From: JBNKDD01 sp050288085
GTDB taxonomy: Bacteria; Chloroflexota; Anaerolineae; Aggregatilineales; UBA3940
Assembly: GCA_050288085.1 (NCBI GenBank)
Contig: JBNKDD010000305.1
Location: 1 to 6,936, forward strand
DNA: 6,936 bases
Reading direction: 5' to 3'
Shown here: piece by piece, positions 5,804 through 6,936 of the stretch
Position numbering within the stretch: position 1 is the stretch's first letter
How the letters are laid out: each line of letters begins with the position of its first letter
Program-made: the position numbers and the translations under genes
Notes under the pieces: model-generated
The model's database searches: none
The model's input: only the letters and a program-made list of their open reading frames with translations
What the model was told of the DNA's origin: nothing

Positions 5804-5808
5804 CTCCT
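5804..5808 (-). promoter_or_regulatory. Shine-Dalgarno AGGAG for the reductase-like gene
   Basis: AGGAG is 7 nt before GTG 5796 and 13 nt before ATG 5790. Spacing favours GTG as the start, although the protein fold would allow ATG 5778. Confidence 0.5.
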
Positions 5809-5877
5809 ATCCGACTGCCTGTTGCTCCGATTGGCTTCGACGAGCAGCTCATTGAAAAGAACTATCAACATGTGCCT

Positions 5878-6936
5878 TTAGAAGACAGTCAATAGCAGGC
5901 CAAAGATATACCCGGCCAGCGTGCTAAAGATCGTCACCAGACCGACGTAGACTGCCGTTTTCTTCCGCCCCAGGATTTTGTTGGTGATCAGAATGCTCTG
6001 CACCGATAGCTCTGGATCAGCTAACAGGTAGGCCAGCAGCGGACCGCGATGCATTCCCAGGTCAAGAAACATACGGGCGATAGGCACTTCGACCAGGGTA
6101 GGGAAATACATGAATACACCAAATAGCACGCCGATCAGATTGGCCCATAACGTGTTGCGCCCGGCGAGAGTCTGTACCCAGTGTTCAGGGATGACAGCTT
6201 TTGCCATCCCGGCGATGAACACACCGGCGATAAGCAATGGGAAGATCTGCTTAACGAACTTCCATGTCTCCCACAGCCACCCGGCGATTTCGTTGCGCTC
6301 AAAGCTTTGGGCAGCGACGATGCCCACCGCGCCGATCAGTACCAGTTCAAAGACAAAGCGTCCGGTAATGCCAATATCGAGGCTGCCGGTGGTGACACTC
6401 GGCGCTGCCAGCAGCAGGGTCAGAGCTACCATTGCTATGGCTGTGTAGGTCCAGCGGTTGAAGGAATCCAGCACATTTTCCAGCCCCTTGTAGGCGACCG
6501 GTGCAATGGCAATCAACATCAGGATAAGCAGCGCGCCCTGTGGGGCTAAGTTGACGCTCTCCAGTGTGTTGAGCATCCCGGCTGGCAGCTCGACGGGCAG
6601 GCTGATGGTAAACCAGGTGCCGGTCAGGAGGTCAATTTGCAGCGTACCGACGATGAGCACGGCAATCAGCAGGATAAAGACACCCCACACCGCGGGCTTT
6701 ACCTCGGCGGTCTGGTCGAACATACCACTGTCCTGCATCTCAGCCGCACGGACCGCTTCCTCTTTACGAAACAACCAGGCCATCAACATGCCAATGCCAA
6801 TGCCAAAGACAATTGACAGGATAATACGCGCCAATGCGATGTCCATGCCGATAGCCGCTCCGGTATAAGCGATAGCCAGGATATTGACTGCCGGGCCAAC
6901 AAATAGAAATGTGATGGCTGCGCCCAGTCCTGCACC
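5878..6936 (-). CDS. DUF318/ArsP-like permease, 5' partial
   Basis: Large polytopic membrane protein of the predicted permease family PF03773, which includes the organoarsenical exporter ArsP. The frame is open to the right edge of the window (352 visible residues), so the ATG at 6846 is internal. The upstream codons give GAGLGAAITF followed by VGPAVNILA, the conserved end of the first half of the family. The second half shows the matching signature: MYFPTLVEVPIARMFLDLG (visible residues 277-295) and GPLLAYLLADPELSVQSILI. Between the halves is a hydrophilic, charged stretch (RKEEAVRAAEMQ and following). About eight hydrophobic segments are visible. No cysteine is present in the visible part, so any thiol or metalloid contact would need other residues. 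Substrate is unknown; the nearby ArsR gene suggests a metalloid or other soft ligand (inference). Confidence 0.87.
   Translation of the reverse strand, partial: GAGLGAAITFLFVGPAVNILAIAYTGAAIGMDIALARIILSIVFGIGIGMLMAWLFRKEEAVRAAEMQDSGMFDQTAEVKPAVWGVFILLIAVLIVGTLQIDLLTGTWFTISLPVELPAGMLNTLESVNLAPQGALLILMLIAIAPVAYKGLENVLDSFNRWTYTAIAMVALTLLLAAPSVTTGSLDIGITGRFVFELVLIGAVGIVAAQSFERNEIAGWLWETWKFVKQIFPLLIAGVFIAGMAKAVIPEHWVQTLAGRNTLWANLIGVLFGVFMYFPTLVEVPIARMFLDLGMHRGPLLAYLLADPELSVQSILITNKILGRKKTAVYVGLVTIFSTLAGYIFGLLLTVF

Noticed and set aside
5797..5877. Terminator or promoter between the permease and the reductase-like gene
   Set aside because: No GC-rich hairpin with a T run and no convincing promoter pair was found. 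The gap is short enough for co-transcription.
1..6936. CRISPR array, tRNA, rRNA or insertion sequence
   Set aside because: No regular direct repeats with spacers, no cloverleaf or rRNA-like stretch, and no transposase or terminal inverted repeats were seen by eye.

Overview
The window is bacterial DNA of moderate GC content. Genes are tightly packed, with Shine-Dalgarno starts and several stop/start overlaps. It has two unrelated parts that meet at about position 1705. Gene content (CcdA/thioredoxin redox relay, a 4Fe-4S domain protein, ArsR regulator, TauE/SafE and DUF318-type permeases) would suit an anaerobic or redox-versatile lineage such as Chloroflexota or a similar uncultured group. 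That assignment is a guess from protein flavour and nothing in the sequence proves it.

Left part (1 to about 1705, + strand): the 3' portion of a replication gene of a plasmid, phage or integrative element. The reading frame is open to the left edge. It encodes the end of an archaeo-eukaryotic-type primase-polymerase (Prim-Pol) domain, a CHC2-like zinc-binding segment and a DUF3987 helicase-like domain. Its natural C-terminus is missing: the frame runs into sequence antisense to a ccdA gene and stops there.

Right part (about 1705 to 6936, - strand): a set of nine or ten co-directional genes. In transcription order they are a DUF318/ArsP-like permease (5' end outside the window), a pyrroline-5-carboxylate reductase-like oxidoreductase, a small Cys-Cys protein, a TauE/SafE exporter, a 48-residue acidic protein, a possible 19-codon linking ORF, an ArsR repressor with paired cysteines, a small 4Fe-4S domain protein, a membrane-anchored thioredoxin with a CxxC motif, and a CcdA-type thiol transporter. 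The CcdA gene is cut off after about 168 codons, at the boundary with the replication gene.

How the parts may work together (inference): CcdA would carry reducing equivalents across the membrane to the anchored thioredoxin. The two permeases would export a sulfur or metalloid species, and the ArsR protein would sense a thiophilic metal or metalloid through its cysteines. The Fe-S protein and the two small proteins are candidates for uncharacterised parts. The strongest points for follow-up are the reciprocal truncation of primase and ccdA at one breakpoint, the Fe-S/thioredoxin/CcdA/permease cassette as a unit, and the small genes joined to their neighbours by overlapping stop and start codons. 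No tRNA, rRNA, CRISPR array, insertion sequence or convincing intrinsic terminator was seen.
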